Below the pieces are notes generated by a model. It was not told the DNA's origin, did not search any database, and worked only from the letters and a program-made list of their open reading frames with translations. From Candidatus Kapaibacterium sp. (GTDB taxonomy: Bacteria; Bacteroidota; Ignavibacteria; Kapaibacteriales; JAEUSM01): a DNA stretch of 64,000 nt. Shown piece by piece: positions 45,493-55,136 of this stretch (positions are counted from its first letter, which is position 1; every line of letters begins with the position of its first letter). The stretch covers positions 43,826 through 107,825 of the forward strand of contig JAEUSM010000018.1 in assembly GCA_016788785.1 (NCBI GenBank), written 5' to 3'. Both the position numbers and the translations under genes were made by a program.

Positions 45493-46428
45493 ATGACAAC
45501 GTTGATTTCTTTTATTTCGCCAATATTAGTTACAATTTTCTTAGGATGCGGATTGTTTTATACAACAGAGGCATCTCTTCGAGAAATAGACTCTACCCCT
45601 ATTTCGACAAAGGTATCGAATTTGGAATTTCTTCCTTTTCGAGATACTGCGTTTGTTTTTGGTGATAGATATATGGTATTAGATTTAAAAAAACAGCAAG
45701 TAACTTTGTTTGTTCGTGATTCTGCCAATAGAATTTTTAATATATCTTCTGGAAACCCCTATATCTCAGAAGGTATGGAAACTCCAACTGGAATTTTCAC
45801 AATAATGTCAAAATCTCCTTTGGCTATTTCCAAACAATTTAATGACGCCAAATTACACTCATGGATGGGAATTAATGGGAATATTGGTTTTCATGGTTTG
45901 GACGGAAACGGTTATTATTGGAATTTGGGACGAAGACCATCTTCTCATGGTTGTGTGAGAATTTCTCGTGAGGATGGAAAAAAACTTTATGGTCTTGTAC
46001 CATTAGGAACACCTATTTTTGTAACAAAAGGTGATCACGTTATAATTCCCGCTTTTGCTTCTAAAAATGATGTTATTTCTGAAAACGACTTTTTACTTTC
46101 GAAACGAACAATCGAAACCATTGCATATATCAATTCACGTTTAGAACAATTTTATCAAGGTAATCAAAGTATTGCTAGACCTCGTTTGGTGATGGATGGA
46201 AAAACCATCATTGGTACTAAAGGCTACTCGAATGGTTTTGCGAACAAATTGCCTCCGTACAAAAAACCATCCATCGTTTTTCCTCTTAGTTTTTCGAATG
46301 CAACTGTAGATAATCTTTGGAATACTTCCTTTGAAACGTTTGCCACAATTGCTTCGAAAGTTGAGCAAACAGATACTACATCTCAAAAGGATATGAAATC
46401 AGACACTGTTATCAACGCCAGAATTTAA
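45493..46428 (+). CDS. L,D-transpeptidase (YkuD) protein
   Basis: The 311-residue protein has an N-terminal membrane anchor or signal (about 3-22) and a YkuD domain (about 55-180) with HGLDGNG, then the catalytic SSHGCVRISREDGKKLYGLV. L,D-transpeptidases form 3-3 cross-links in peptidoglycan or attach proteins to it. The C-terminal 130 residues are non-conserved. It is followed by the barrel gene at 46523, 94 bases later. Confidence 0.94.
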   Translation: MTTLISFISPILVTIFLGCGLFYTTEASLREIDSTPISTKVSNLEFLPFRDTAFVFGDRYMVLDLKKQQVTLFVRDSANRIFNISSGNPYISEGMETPTGIFTIMSKSPLAISKQFNDAKLHSWMGINGNIGFHGLDGNGYYWNLGRRPSSHGCVRISREDGKKLYGLVPLGTPIFVTKGDHVIIPAFASKNDVISENDFLLSKRTIETIAYINSRLEQFYQGNQSIARPRLVMDGKTIIGTKGYSNGFANKLPPYKKPSIVFPLSFSNATVDNLWNTSFETFATIASKVEQTDTTSQKDMKSDTVINARI

Positions 46429-46522
46429 TCTTGTCATTCCCATTTATAATTGTTATTTCAAAACAATTAATCTTACGTTTCGTTTGTTATAAAAACAATT
46501 TCCGTCACATTACATTATTCTA

Positions 46523-47068
46523 ATGCTACTTAAAGTAACCTATATCCTATTATCATTTTTTGTTGTAAATTACTCTGTTTTCTCACAAGACAATACTCCG
46601 CTGACAACTGAAAATTCTGTATCAGCTCGATGGGGATTTTTCTCAGCATATGAAGATTTATTTGCAAATGCAAAACATGGTACTGCTGGTCCAATAAGCA
46701 TTGCATTTACAACTAAAGCAGAAAATTCGATTTTGCGATATGGTGCAGAAGTTCAATACAGTAAAATCACCAGAGAATTGAAAGAAAATGACATACTTTA
46801 TTTAGAAGCTATGAATACCATTGGTGTTATGCCACATGTAGATTTGATATGGTTAAACACAGAATTTGTCAAAGTTTCTGCCTCTGCAGGATTGGGAGTT
46901 GGGATGTCATTTGCCAATAGTGATATTAAAGGAGATAGAAAATTTCCAATGGTACTTTTTCAATTTGATGTTGTACGACTGAAAGTAGGAAAAGAATTTT
47001 TTGGTACTTTAGATTTAGGCTACGGAACACGAGGAGTATTTTCTATTGGTGCAGGATATAACTTTTAA
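46523..47068 (+). CDS. Small predicted outer-membrane beta-barrel protein (paralogue of 1976-2557)
   Basis: The 181-residue protein has a signal peptide (1-22, ending SVFSQ) and strands ending GAGYNF. It aligns by eye with the protein at 1976-2557 over its whole length: AENSILRYGAEVQYSKI with DNFFSYSIEGQYVSI, MPHVDLIWLN with MPRVNFNYLD, LGVGMSF with LGMGITF, and the last 35 residues. Function unknown. Confidence 0.76.
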   Translation: MLLKVTYILLSFFVVNYSVFSQDNTPLTTENSVSARWGFFSAYEDLFANAKHGTAGPISIAFTTKAENSILRYGAEVQYSKITRELKENDILYLEAMNTIGVMPHVDLIWLNTEFVKVSASAGLGVGMSFANSDIKGDRKFPMVLFQFDVVRLKVGKEFFGTLDLGYGTRGVFSIGAGYNF

Positions 47069-47094
47069 AGCATTTGTATTAGGTTCTAAAATAA

Positions 47095-47126
47095 AAAGTC
47101 TCCAAAATTTTGTTTTTGGAGACTTT
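47095..47126. terminator. Bidirectional rho-independent terminator
   Basis: A 13-bp perfect stem (AAAGTCTCCAAAA with its complement) with a short loop lies between two convergent genes, the barrel at 46523-47068 and the orphan ending at 47156. Confidence 0.9.
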
Positions 47127-47155
47127 ATTTTGTTAGAGATTTTATTTCCCAACAT

Positions 47156-48937
47156 TTATAACATCGAAAGGATTTTTAGACGAGGAACTTTTCCATTTTT
47201 ATCTTGAAAAGCTTTAGTAATATAAGTTATTTCTTGTTTTACTAATGTAGAAAGTCCATTAACAGCACCAATTCTATCTGAATCTGATTTTACCGACTGA
47301 TAATGCTTTAACTTTTCAAACAACACTATTAAAGCTTCTCTTCGAATTAATGAAAAAAGTTCAGCCCTATCAACATCAGAAGGTTGAGCTTTAACCATTG
47401 AAATGCCATTATTTGTAACTTCAATAACTTTTGCAAGTGCATTATCGACTTCTAAAATTGCATTTCTCGATCCAAAACGAATAGAACTTAAGGTTTTCCA
47501 ATCGTTAATCCCAAAGGTAGTATTTCCATCAATAGAAATATTCGTTGCAATATCTACAGTAGTTAGATTGAAGTCTTCTATTTTCATAAAATGACCAGAT
47601 TTTTTTCCGTACACTTTACCTTTTTTAATATCTTCACCCTCTTTAAACTTAACGAAATGACTTTTCCCACTTAAAACCTTGTTTTTTCCATGTTCGTATT
47701 CAATGAGTTTTTTAAGATTTGCATTCGTTAAAGCTGTTTTTTGAGCAATTGCTTTTGTACCGGTTAAAATAATAACTGGCATATCAGCACCTGCATCACC
47801 CAAAAGATTCGGATTGAAATCACCTAAGTTTTGTACAAAATCAATACCAGTTCCAGTCAAGTCCACAAACATAGCATTATATTTTGAGGCTAATCCGCCG
47901 GAACATTTTTCCCATTTTTTGCTTCCAGTAACACTAAAATCTTGTCCATGACCTAAAGTATGAAAACCACCGTATTGGTCTGGAGTCCAATGTTCACCAT
48001 CTACTCCAGAATGAAGAGCTCCTTTTCTTAATTCATTTAATCCTTGATGTTTGACAAACTCAAATTTGCTTTTCATTCTAGGCATATTTTTAGGATCAAA
48101 AACTTCACCATTTCGTTTTCTATCGAGAATTTCTTTACGATTATCCCAAGAATCAACTGCCGCAGAGCCTTCTATTCCCATTAATACACCACCATGGTCT
48201 TCATCAGTTGGTGGTAAATAATAACAATAGAAATGACCAAACTCTCCAGTCGAAGTTATCTCGTTTCCTGAAACAGGATTATAATTTCCTTTTCCTCCCA
48301 TTGCAATATTTACACCATAATGTGTCCGATCACCACTTTTGGTTTCTTCAATTCTGTGAAATCTTCCATGACCAAGAGGCACATGCAGACTATAATCTTT
48401 AATTACCTTCAAACCATGTGTTGCTGCTAATCGTGAGTTTCTTGTAATGATTTTGTCAGGTCCGTCTAACCAATTCCAAAATGTATCTCCTGTGCCACGT
48501 GGAATTTGAATAATGAATCTACCACCTCTTGCAATTGCACATGCAATTGGTAATCCTGTATCTTTCCAAGGTCTTACTGCAGGTCCATTAGTTGTTTTAA
48601 CTTTTGCAATCAAAGCACCATAATAAAGTAGATTGAATACTCTGCTAAATAATCCAACCTCATCACCATCGGATTTATCAAAGACTCCATACATCATAGC
48701 TACATCCAGTTCTATGCAATCTTGATCTGATCTTTGTTTTAGAGGTTGATTAATTCGTTTATAACCATAACTGGCTAAATATTTTTTAACTTCTGCTTGA
48801 CCTTCCATAGCTACAAGAGGATCAATTTCTCGATATGCTGGACCATAAGTACCTACAACTTTACCTCTGATATCATGAAAAGCTGTTTGTCCAAATCCGA
48901 AATACTTATCATACAATGCTTTTGCATTCACTGCCAT
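47156..48937 (-). CDS. 593-residue protein of unknown family
   Basis: I do not recognise it. It has no signal peptide or membrane segment, is Lys/Gly-rich, and seems to have three parts: residues 1-200 (YDKYFGFGQTAFHDIRGK, LFSRVFNLLYYGAL, and GRFIIQIPRGTGDTFWNWLD); a glycine/histidine-rich middle, about 200-340 (HYGVNIAMGGKGNYNP, DEDHGGVLMGIEGSAA, and a cluster HSGVDGEHW..GGFHTLGHGQ near 307-335); and an alpha/beta C-terminal part with ILTGTKAIAQ and a helical end. The repeated His could bind metal. It is flanked by a terminator and about 300 bases of AT-rich non-coding DNA, so it is its own unit. A secreted effector or an accessory enzyme are both possible. Confidence 0.7.
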   Translation of the reverse strand: MAVNAKALYDKYFGFGQTAFHDIRGKVVGTYGPAYREIDPLVAMEGQAEVKKYLASYGYKRINQPLKQRSDQDCIELDVAMMYGVFDKSDGDEVGLFSRVFNLLYYGALIAKVKTTNGPAVRPWKDTGLPIACAIARGGRFIIQIPRGTGDTFWNWLDGPDKIITRNSRLAATHGLKVIKDYSLHVPLGHGRFHRIEETKSGDRTHYGVNIAMGGKGNYNPVSGNEITSTGEFGHFYCYYLPPTDEDHGGVLMGIEGSAAVDSWDNRKEILDRKRNGEVFDPKNMPRMKSKFEFVKHQGLNELRKGALHSGVDGEHWTPDQYGGFHTLGHGQDFSVTGSKKWEKCSGGLASKYNAMFVDLTGTGIDFVQNLGDFNPNLLGDAGADMPVIILTGTKAIAQKTALTNANLKKLIEYEHGKNKVLSGKSHFVKFKEGEDIKKGKVYGKKSGHFMKIEDFNLTTVDIATNISIDGNTTFGINDWKTLSSIRFGSRNAILEVDNALAKVIEVTNNGISMVKAQPSDVDRAELFSLIRREALIVLFEKLKHYQSVKSDSDRIGAVNGLSTLVKQEITYITKAFQDKNGKVPRLKILSML

Positions 48938-49239
48938 AGCGTTTTCCTATCTATATTGATTGTTTTAATTCAATGTTATTTTGAGTATTATAGTACAAAT
49001 TACGAAAATGTTTTCAATTATGAAAATAATATTTACAAAATCAACATTTTCAATTCATTTTTCATGTTCATCTGTAATTAGCAATTCTAAAATAACAAAA
49101 TTTTAATAAAACACGCACTTTGAATTCACTTATTGTAATTCTTTTTCAAATATTTTTCGATTATCTGATGTTACAATTGAACTAAACACTTTTTGGACTG
49201 TCTATTTCGTCAGTTACTTTTCGTAAATCCAAGGAAACT
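48938..49239. other. AT-rich divergent intergenic region
   Basis: Between the orphan and cysS lie 302 bases of very AT-rich sequence with only short open frames. It must hold both divergent promoters. I see no repeat, hairpin or RNA gene in it. Confidence 0.7.
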
Positions 49240-50706
49240 ATGAAAATTCAACTCTATAATACCCTTTCAAAATCTATCGAATCGTTTTCACCACTTAATG
49301 AACAAGTTGGAATGTATAGTTGTGGACCAACTGTCTATAATTATGTTCATATTGGTAACCTACGTTCTTTTTTGTTTGCAGATACAATGCAACGAGTTTT
49401 AAAAACGGTTGGTAATTATGATGTACGATGGGTTATGAATATCACAGACATAGATGATAAGACTATTCGTGACTCTGCAATTGGTTCACCAACGTGGAAT
49501 CCTCTCATTGGCGAGCAAACGAATGATGTACATAAAAATCTATCAATGTTAACGGAATTTTATACATCAGAGTTTTTACGTGATATTGCTGATATTGGTA
49601 TAGATACAACTCAAATTCATTCAATGCCCAGAGCTACAAAGTTCATTCCACAAATGCAAGAATTGATTACAAAAATCTATGAAAATGGATTTGCGTACAT
49701 TGCAGATGGGTCAGTGTATTTTAATGTAGAAAAATGGCAAGATCATGCTCACTATGGGCAGCTGTTTACTATTGATAAAACAGAGTTTAAAAAAGGTGTT
49801 AGAATTGATGCTGATGAATATGAGCGAGAACACGTAAGTGACTTTGTGCTATGGAAAGCGAAAAAAGATAATGAACCTTCTTGGGAATATCACTTAGATG
49901 GGCAAATTTTAGACGGTAGACCGGGTTGGCATATTGAATGTTCTGCGATGGAATATGAACTTCTGGGACTACCTTTTGATATTCATACTGGTGGTTTGGA
50001 TCTAAGATTTCCGCACCATGAAGATGAGATTGCTCAATCAAAAGCAGGGTATGGCATTGACCCAACAGTATTTTGGTGCCATAACGAATTTTTGCTTGTA
50101 GAAGGCAAAAAAATGAGTAAATCACTTGGAAATTTCTTTACTTTGCGAGATTTGGTTCAAAAAGGTTATGATCCAAATGATGTACGATTCTATATGATTT
50201 CAGCACACTATCGTTCATTGTTCAATTTCACATTTGAAGCACTTGATGCTTCTGTGAAAGGGAGAATTCGTATCCAGGAATTTATTGATACACTTTTGGA
50301 GACAACTTCTTTCAAAGAAAATGCAACCATTGAGGATATCAATGAACTCGAAACGAAAATGATGGTAGCGTTTGCAAACGATTTGCATGTTCCAAAGGCT
50401 TTGTCAACATTATTCATTTTCATCAACAATTTTGACTTTTTGTCACTTACATTACAACGTCAACAGCTATTATTACAATTGTTTTCTAAACTAAATGCTA
50501 TTTTTTCCGTATTTAGATTGGAAAAGTTAGAGAAACCTGTCGACGAAATTCCTGAAGAAATCAAAGAATTGGCTGCTCAACGTGATAAGGCAAAACGAAA
50601 TAAAGACTATGCGTTGGCTGATTCTCTACGAGCTACCATATTAGAACGTGGATATACAATCAACGATGCTTCTGACGGGTATATACTTGTGAAAAATGGT
50701 AAATAA
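49240..50706 (+). CDS. cysS: Cysteinyl-tRNA synthetase
   Basis: The 488-residue class I synthetase charges tRNA-Cys. HIGH-type HIGNL follows the zinc Cys in SCGPTVYNYV, further zinc ligands are in GRPGWHIECSAM and PHHEDE, and KMSKS reads KKMSKSLGN. The C-terminal helical anticodon region (about 405-488) is normal. It is about 20 residues longer than E. coli CysRS, with extra sequence around 85-110. The DUF2520 gene overlaps its end by 11 bases. Confidence 0.97.
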   Translation: MKIQLYNTLSKSIESFSPLNEQVGMYSCGPTVYNYVHIGNLRSFLFADTMQRVLKTVGNYDVRWVMNITDIDDKTIRDSAIGSPTWNPLIGEQTNDVHKNLSMLTEFYTSEFLRDIADIGIDTTQIHSMPRATKFIPQMQELITKIYENGFAYIADGSVYFNVEKWQDHAHYGQLFTIDKTEFKKGVRIDADEYEREHVSDFVLWKAKKDNEPSWEYHLDGQILDGRPGWHIECSAMEYELLGLPFDIHTGGLDLRFPHHEDEIAQSKAGYGIDPTVFWCHNEFLLVEGKKMSKSLGNFFTLRDLVQKGYDPNDVRFYMISAHYRSLFNFTFEALDASVKGRIRIQEFIDTLLETTSFKENATIEDINELETKMMVAFANDLHVPKALSTLFIFINNFDFLSLTLQRQQLLLQLFSKLNAIFSVFRLEKLEKPVDEIPEEIKELAAQRDKAKRNKDYALADSLRATILERGYTINDASDGYILVKNGK

Positions 50707-51532
50707 CATTGGTATAATTGGTACTGGAAGGTTAGGACTATCGTTAGCATTAGCTTTAGAACCATTTTGCTCAATACCTTGGGTTTGCAACCGAAAAGGC
50801 ACTTCTATTCAAGGATTCAATACTATTTCGATTGAAGAATTGAGTAACAAAATGTTGCATGAAGTTGATTGTATTGCCATTTGCACTACAGACAAAGAAA
50901 TTGAAAATGTAGTTGCAAAAATTTTACAAACATCAAGTAATTTACAGGATAAAGTTTTTTTCCATTGCTCCGGTGCAGTTTCTGTTTCTGTATTAGAACC
51001 TTTACATGAAGTAGGCTCATCCATTCTTGCAATGCATCCTTATCAAACATTACCGTTCCCTGATAAAACGCTGCTTCAATCTATTCCATGGTTGATAGAG
51101 GGTTATGACGAAGCATTTTTTACAATTCAACCTATGTTGAAACATTTGAATGCAATTACCTACAAAACAAAGAACATTCTAACGACTGAGGAGAAACTTC
51201 TTTGGCATTCTACAGCAGTCATAAGTTCGAATTTTACTGCCACTTTATATCAGATTGCAGCATCGATCATCAACAAGTTAGGTATTGACTCTCCAGAAGT
51301 ATTTATTCAATCAATAGCACAACAAACAATCACCAATGCGCACAAATCATTGCATAACAACGGACGAATTGAAATGAGTGGTCCAATAATACGTGGAGAT
51401 ATGAACATAGTTTATCAAGAAATTGAAGCTCTTGCATCAATCAATCCACTTTTTAGTTCAGTGTATAAGCAACTATCTGAGGCAACAAAACAAATTTCAA
51501 CCACAATATTGAACGATTCTCCTGTCAAATGA
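50696..51532 (+). CDS. Rossmann-like/DUF2520 oxidoreductase-like protein
   Basis: The 278-residue protein has an N-terminal NAD(P)-binding domain (IGIIGTGRLGLSLALALE, about 5-22) and a C-terminal helical DUF2520 domain (about 145-265) with LWHSTAVISSNFTATLYQIA. The fold resembles NADP-dependent ketopantoate/hydroxyisobutyrate reductases; substrate unknown. Overlaps on both sides (11 bases with cysS, 4 bases with the glycosyltransferase) place it in one operon. Confidence 0.92.
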   Translation: MVNNIGIIGTGRLGLSLALALEPFCSIPWVCNRKGTSIQGFNTISIEELSNKMLHEVDCIAICTTDKEIENVVAKILQTSSNLQDKVFFHCSGAVSVSVLEPLHEVGSSILAMHPYQTLPFPDKTLLQSIPWLIEGYDEAFFTIQPMLKHLNAITYKTKNILTTEEKLLWHSTAVISSNFTATLYQIAASIINKLGIDSPEVFIQSIAQQTITNAHKSLHNNGRIEMSGPIIRGDMNIVYQEIEALASINPLFSSVYKQLSEATKQISTTILNDSPVK

Positions 51533-52728
51533 ACATTCTTCAATTATCACCACAATGTCCTTATCCTAAAACTGATGGGGGCAAAATTGGTATTGCTTCT
51601 ATTCTAGAACACCTTTCATTGTATGAGGATGTAAAGGTTACATTCGCTTTTTTTTCAGAAAAAACTATTAATGAAGTACAAAAATCTCTTTTAGCTCAGT
51701 CATCTCACAGATATATAGAAATTCCACATTCAACAAGAAACACATTTACTCGAATTGTACATTCTGTTATTACCAATAAATGCTTATACCTTGAAAAGCA
51801 TCAATCTGATTTGGCTATATCAATTTTAACAGATGTTATGATAGAGGAAAACATTCAAATAATCCATGTAGATCATAGTGCTATGATGCCTTTGGCATTG
51901 GAACTACAGGCTAAATTTCCTTGTAAAATTGGGTACAGACTCCACAATATTGAATGGTTATTATGGCATAGATATGCAGAATCTATTCCAGAAAGAGAAT
52001 TTAAACGACGATTTTTATTCAATCAAGCAAAACTTCTCAAAAAAGCAGAAAAATCCTTTATTGAAAAAGCTGATATCTTATTTCCAATTTCAACAGTTGA
52101 TTTACAACATGCGAATGAACTGTCCCATGCTAAGAAAGCTGTGGTTGTTTCGGCAGGGGTTATGATTGATTATTGGAAAACTTCCAAAAAAATCGTAAAA
52201 AAGCCAACAATTGTTTTAGCAACCACTTACGACTGGATTCCTAACAGAGATGGGTTAGAGTGGTTTTTGAAGGAAGTGTTTCCATTAATAGTTACAAAAA
52301 TACCAACAATCCAATTTCAACTTATTGGAAAAAATGCAGAAAAGCACTGTACTTCAACGCAGAATATCGAAGTGATTGGTTATGTTGACGATGTTCGCTC
52401 CTACATTCAATCTGCATCAGTTTCTATATGCCCATTGTTTGTTGGTTCTGGGATAAGAATTAAAATATTAGAATCGTTAGCTGCAGGAACTGTAGTTGTT
52501 TCAACCTCCGTTGGAGCTGAAGGAATCGAAGCAACAGAACAAGACGGCCTCTTTGTGACCGATGAAGCAAATCAATTTGCTCGATATTGTATTGAATTGG
52601 TTAGCAACACCCATAAATCTCAATTATTAGGACAGAAGGCACAAAATTATACCCAAGAATATTGGAAGTGGTCAACACAAATAAAAAAGATGTATACAGA
52701 GTATACATCTTTAATTCATGAAGAATAG
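51529..52728 (+). CDS. Group 1 (GT4-like) glycosyltransferase
   Basis: The 399-residue protein has a GT-B fold. The N-terminal half contains LQLSPQCPYPKTDGGKIG; the C-terminal half (about 215-390) has the donor-binding CPLFVGSGIRIKILESLAAG and VVVSTSVGAEGI motif with the conserved Glu pair. It starts with an ATGA overlap with the DUF2520 gene. It likely adds a sugar to a cell-envelope glycan or lipid; acceptor unknown. Confidence 0.92.
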   Translation: MNILQLSPQCPYPKTDGGKIGIASILEHLSLYEDVKVTFAFFSEKTINEVQKSLLAQSSHRYIEIPHSTRNTFTRIVHSVITNKCLYLEKHQSDLAISILTDVMIEENIQIIHVDHSAMMPLALELQAKFPCKIGYRLHNIEWLLWHRYAESIPEREFKRRFLFNQAKLLKKAEKSFIEKADILFPISTVDLQHANELSHAKKAVVVSAGVMIDYWKTSKKIVKKPTIVLATTYDWIPNRDGLEWFLKEVFPLIVTKIPTIQFQLIGKNAEKHCTSTQNIEVIGYVDDVRSYIQSASVSICPLFVGSGIRIKILESLAAGTVVVSTSVGAEGIEATEQDGLFVTDEANQFARYCIELVSNTHKSQLLGQKAQNYTQEYWKWSTQIKKMYTEYTSLIHEE

Positions 52729-52746
52729 AAACACTTTAAACGATAG

Positions 52747-53214
52747 TTAGTGTGTATAAACATCCTTTTTGGTAGATTCTAAGATATAATTCAAAAAGAT
52801 ATTATGACCTTGATGGTGAGATGGCAATTCTAACAGTTGGAATGCTTCTTCATCATTCAACCACTCGAAGTTTTGGTGTTCGTCTGAAAGCTGAACAGTA
52901 TCTTCGTAAGAAACTTCAACTCCAAAAACTGGTACCAAATTCATAGTATCATCTTTTGGCTCATAAAATGTCGAAACATACGGTAAAGTCCAAAACTTTT
53001 TTGCAACCAATCCGGTTTCTTCGAATAATTCACGCTTTGCACACTCAACCATCGTTTCACCTTCATCTACCTTACCAGTAACAACTTGCCACATAGCTGG
53101 ATAGCGTTTTTGAACATCAGATCGTTGTAACACTAAAAACTCAAATGGAGAATCTTCGTTTACTGTTCGTCGGACGATGTGGACTTGTACCATTTTTGAG
53201 ACAATTGTTGCCAT
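52747..53214 (-). CDS. Nudix hydrolase
   Basis: The 155-residue protein has the Nudix box GKVDEGETMVECAKRELFEE followed by TGL (about 46-68), which binds Mg and cleaves nucleoside diphosphate-linked substrates. The start could also be the Met at 53193 (MVQVHIVRR). Either way the start lies inside the 3' end of the RsuA-like gene (55- or 34-base overlap), implying coupled translation. The family spans many substrates; an NTP-type pyrophosphohydrolase is the default guess. Confidence 0.92.
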   Translation of the reverse strand: MATIVSKMVQVHIVRRTVNEDSPFEFLVLQRSDVQKRYPAMWQVVTGKVDEGETMVECAKRELFEETGLVAKKFWTLPYVSTFYEPKDDTMNLVPVFGVEVSYEDTVQLSDEHQNFEWLNDEEAFQLLELPSHHQGHNIFLNYILESTKKDVYTH

Positions 53215-55076
53215 AAAGTAGTCTTTTTCGTTTCTGTTGGATTTGGAGTAACATATAAATGTTCTACTAATTCAGGTTTTATGCGAACCCAAGCACCTTC
53301 TGGAACAACATCAGAGGTTACAGTACCAATTCTATGTCGATGCATTGAAAGAACTTCAGCATCTGAGAATTTTAATATCTTTCTGATACTTACTAAGTTT
53401 GTACCATAAATGAGAATTTTAATCCACTGATGTTTTGTAGTTTCATGCATCAATTCCACTTTGGATGGTATATCTTTTTCTGAAGTAATGGCAAAAAGTT
53501 TTTGATTGATAATATCAATTTCTTCAATAGAAAGCTTCTTATTTACTTTGCAATGATATTCTTTTTCTATGCTACCCAAAATTGATTTGGACATAGTTCT
53601 GTGTTTTGGATCATTCGTAAGCACCACTAATCCAGAAATCGCTTTTTCCAAACATCCTGCAGGAGAATACCACCCTCTTTTGCGAGTTAATGTATTGTAT
53701 ATAGAACTATATCCATCTTCCAACGAACCAGAAACATGCTTTTTCTTGTGTAATAATATATACAATCTTTCCGGAAATTCTGTCAAAACGATATCATCTA
53801 ATTTGATTGCATCTTTTGTAAGATTTACTATCACATTGTGTTTTTTGACAACTTCATTATTCACCAAAATCCTACCAGCATTGATTACATCCAAAGCAAA
53901 ATTTCTTGAAGAATAATGCAAACGCGTTAACGCTTTCACCAATGGTGTAAACTTTATTGCCTGTGTTGGATCAGCTATAAAGTTTTTCGGTAAACGCTTC
54001 GCTCCTTTTATTTTGCGAATTCTTTTATAAAATGGTCTATTAGGACCACTTGAGCGATAATTGTTATTTCTATTCCTGTTATAACCAGCACCACCGCCAC
54101 CAGGGCGTTGTTGATACGGTCGATTCTGCTGGTAAGGTCTATTTTGTTGATATGGGCGATTTTGTTGCTGATTTGGATCTCTTTGTTCGTAACGATTATC
54201 TCTTGGTTGATAATTATTATCTCTATTTTGATAATTACTACGAGGACGGTAACCACCATCATTTGCACGATCATCACGTTGATATGGCGGTCGTTGTTGA
54301 TAGTTGCTCCGTTGTTGTGGAGGTCTTTGTTGGTAGTTACTATTTTGACCTTGTCGTTGATAGCGTTGTTGACCACTACCAGAACTTTGGCCTTGATTAT
54401 AACGAGGACGTTGCTGTTGTTGATAACCCATCTCACGAGGAGAATAGTTTGCATCCTGTCTGTTAAATCGGGAGTCATCATCTTGAGAATGATCTTGTTG
54501 ACGATTTTGATAACCTGAATTCTGCGAAGAATATCGTTGGTTATATCCTTGCTGACGATATCCACTACCTCTTGAGTCGCCACTATTATTGCTGTAGTTT
54601 TGATCTCTATTTTGCCCACGATTTTGTGGTGAACGAGGATATTGTTGTGGATTTCCGTATCGTTGTTGCGAAGATGTACGTTGAGCACTTTCATCACGAT
54701 GCTCATTTTTGCTACCTCTAGAATCAGTAGAATAGCTTTGGGAACTATCATCATCAGAGCCTAATCCATCAAGGAAATCAGGCATTTTAGGTGGTGCTTT
54801 TTCGTAAGAAAATGTAGTATCATTGTCTTGCGAATCATCGGAATACGAATTTCTTCGAGAACGAAAACGAACTTCTGTCAACCCCTTATCAGAAGTATTG
54901 CTATCGTTAGAATCTGAATCAGAGTCAGAAGAACGATAACGTGATGAACTATAACGACTTGCAGAGTCATACGAATCTGCAGATGAATCATCTAACTGGT
55001 TATTAGATTTTGAACTACTATTGAAGGATGAGTCATCATCTTCATCTTCAAACTTATACGTAGGATATTGAGACAT
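53160..55076 (-). CDS. RsuA/RluB-like pseudouridine synthase with long low-complexity N-terminus; catalytic Asp replaced
   Basis: The 638-residue protein has a Ser/Asp-rich stretch (about 1-115), a Gln/Asn/Arg/Tyr/Gly-rich region (about 115-350, with PYQQNRPYQQNR repeats), then an S4 RNA-binding domain (about 370-420) and an RsuA-type domain (about 425-620). The family core that reads GRLD..(T/S)xGLLLLTND elsewhere here reads GCLEKAISGLVVLTND: the catalytic aspartate is Glu477 and the preceding Arg is Cys. The synthase may be weak or inactive and act as an RNA-binding condensing protein. The prion-like N-terminus is far longer than the family norm. The Nudix gene overlaps its end. Confidence 0.83.
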   Translation of the reverse strand: MSQYPTYKFEDEDDDSSFNSSSKSNNQLDDSSADSYDSASRYSSSRYRSSDSDSDSNDSNTSDKGLTEVRFRSRRNSYSDDSQDNDTTFSYEKAPPKMPDFLDGLGSDDDSSQSYSTDSRGSKNEHRDESAQRTSSQQRYGNPQQYPRSPQNRGQNRDQNYSNNSGDSRGSGYRQQGYNQRYSSQNSGYQNRQQDHSQDDDSRFNRQDANYSPREMGYQQQQRPRYNQGQSSGSGQQRYQRQGQNSNYQQRPPQQRSNYQQRPPYQRDDRANDGGYRPRSNYQNRDNNYQPRDNRYEQRDPNQQQNRPYQQNRPYQQNRPYQQRPGGGGAGYNRNRNNNYRSSGPNRPFYKRIRKIKGAKRLPKNFIADPTQAIKFTPLVKALTRLHYSSRNFALDVINAGRILVNNEVVKKHNVIVNLTKDAIKLDDIVLTEFPERLYILLHKKKHVSGSLEDGYSSIYNTLTRKRGWYSPAGCLEKAISGLVVLTNDPKHRTMSKSILGSIEKEYHCKVNKKLSIEEIDIINQKLFAITSEKDIPSKVELMHETTKHQWIKILIYGTNLVSIRKILKFSDAEVLSMHRHRIGTVTSDVVPEGAWVRIKPELVEHLYVTPNPTETKKTTLWQQLSQKWYKSTSSDEQ

Positions 55077-55136
55077 AACGGAACTAAATTAAAACGGAAA
55101 GAAAACCATACTCAGCAATGGTTTTGTAAATAATGA

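Noticed and set aside
53990..54760. Long open frames on both strands opposite the RsuA-like gene (hydrophobic and Asp/Val/Tyr-rich)
   Set aside because: They are shadows of the low-complexity Q/N/R/Y coding region; they have no recognisable domain or start context.
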